Of a stretch of 33,489 nucleotides of DNA, positions 33,349-33,489 are shown in pieces (position 1 is the first letter of the stretch; each line of letters opens with the position of its first letter). The stretch lies in NCBI GenBank assembly GCA_937992175.1, contig CALKLF010000126.1, positions 1 to 33,489 of the forward strand, given 5' to 3'. Position numbers and translations under genes: made by a program. Source of the stretch: an uncultured Fimbriimonadales bacterium (lineage in GTDB: Bacteria > Armatimonadota > Fimbriimonadia > Fimbriimonadales > GBS-DC). The notes beneath the pieces are model-generated. The model saw only the letters and a program-made list of their open reading frames with translations, searched no databases and was not told where the DNA came from.

Positions 33349-33372
33349 AGTCCCTCAAAGGTGAAATTGTCC
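33349..33372 (+). repeat. 24-nt direct repeat copy
   Basis: Exact match to 16780-16803 (begins AGTCCCTCAAAGG, ends TTGTCC). It lies about 16.5 kb away from the first copy and, like it, in a repeat-rich spacer. Confidence 0.75.
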
Positions 33373-33379
33373 CGAAATC

Positions 33380-33455
33380 AGATTCCTCGCTCCGCTCGGA
33401 ATGACAGAACCTCTTTGCTCGCGAAGCTTGTCATTCCGAGCGGAGCGAGGAATCT
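33380..33455. repeat. SEARNL-type inverted repeat, intact
   Basis: 27-bp perfect arms (33380-33406 and 33429-33455; AGATTCCTCGCTCCGCTCGG on the left) flank a 22-nt spacer. The arm bases CTCCG differ from CTTCG and CTGCG in other copies, with the matching change on the opposite arm. Confidence 0.85.
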
Positions 33456-33489
33456 CAACGCTGCATTTTCAGGATGCCTTAACATTTGA

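Overview
The window looks like a chromosomal segment of a GC-rich, diderm, probably thermophilic bacterium, most likely Armatimonadota. The best single clue is the pseudopilin at 12916-13785: its N-terminus runs from the [19 protein letters not shown] methylation/helix segment straight into [19 protein letters not shown], a signature abundant in Armatimonadota. An LptF/LptG permease implies an outer membrane. The phylum call is inference from recognised sequence style, not from a database search. No rRNA, tRNA, CRISPR array, transposase, phage or plasmid gene was seen.

Layout. 1-2155: a large perfect palindrome, then a TPR/zinc-ribbon membrane protein overlapping an LptF/LptG permease. 2236-5633 (minus): 2-oxoacid dehydrogenase operon E1alpha-E1beta-E2, without an E3 gene. 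5710-9026: a secreted DUF4139 protein and serine hydroxymethyltransferase. 9023-9493 (minus): RmlC-like cupin. 9667-11595: NhaC-type antiporter. 11596-14947 (minus): DUF58 protein, pseudopilin and deoxyribose-phosphate aldolase. 15225-16343: DUF1343/NamZ muramidase family. 16344-16915: repeat-rich spacer with tandem terminators. 16916-23539 (minus): clan GH-A glycosidase, lipoprotein, asparaginyl-tRNA synthetase, FtsX-type permease and transhydrogenase alpha subunit. 23579-24415: coiled-coil membrane protein. 24549-26470 (minus): groES-groEL with a CIRCE operator. 26675-27712 (minus): a chimeric remnant of a type I restriction system. 27799-29259: rtcB RNA ligase. 29549-32838: large TPR protein plus DUF2993 protein. 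32811-33161 (minus): ASCH-domain protein. The end is repeat-rich.

Most genes are housekeeping. They form short operons (E1alpha-E1beta-E2; groES-groEL; TPR-DUF2993; TPR/zinc-ribbon-LptF) mixed with single genes, and neighbouring stops often abut or overlap.

Three layers of structure are not explained by gene content. (1) A recurrent GGTAnaaT-like -10 element sits 5-9 nt before the start codon of about seven genes that lack a Shine-Dalgarno sequence, which suggests leaderless transcripts. (2) Several families of hairpin repeats are scattered between genes. One doublet has been absorbed in frame into the E2 linker, a second type may lie in the DeoC N-terminus, and one large element may supply the promoter of the NamZ gene. 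Some hairpins share a loop while their arms differ by compensated changes. (3) An in-frame fusion of the HsdM N-terminus to the HsdR C-terminus looks like the deletion scar of a type I restriction-modification locus. I see no convincing wholly new multigene system. The chimera, the repeats and the promoter class are the parts worth following up. Single-base positions of small sites were counted by hand and may be off by one.
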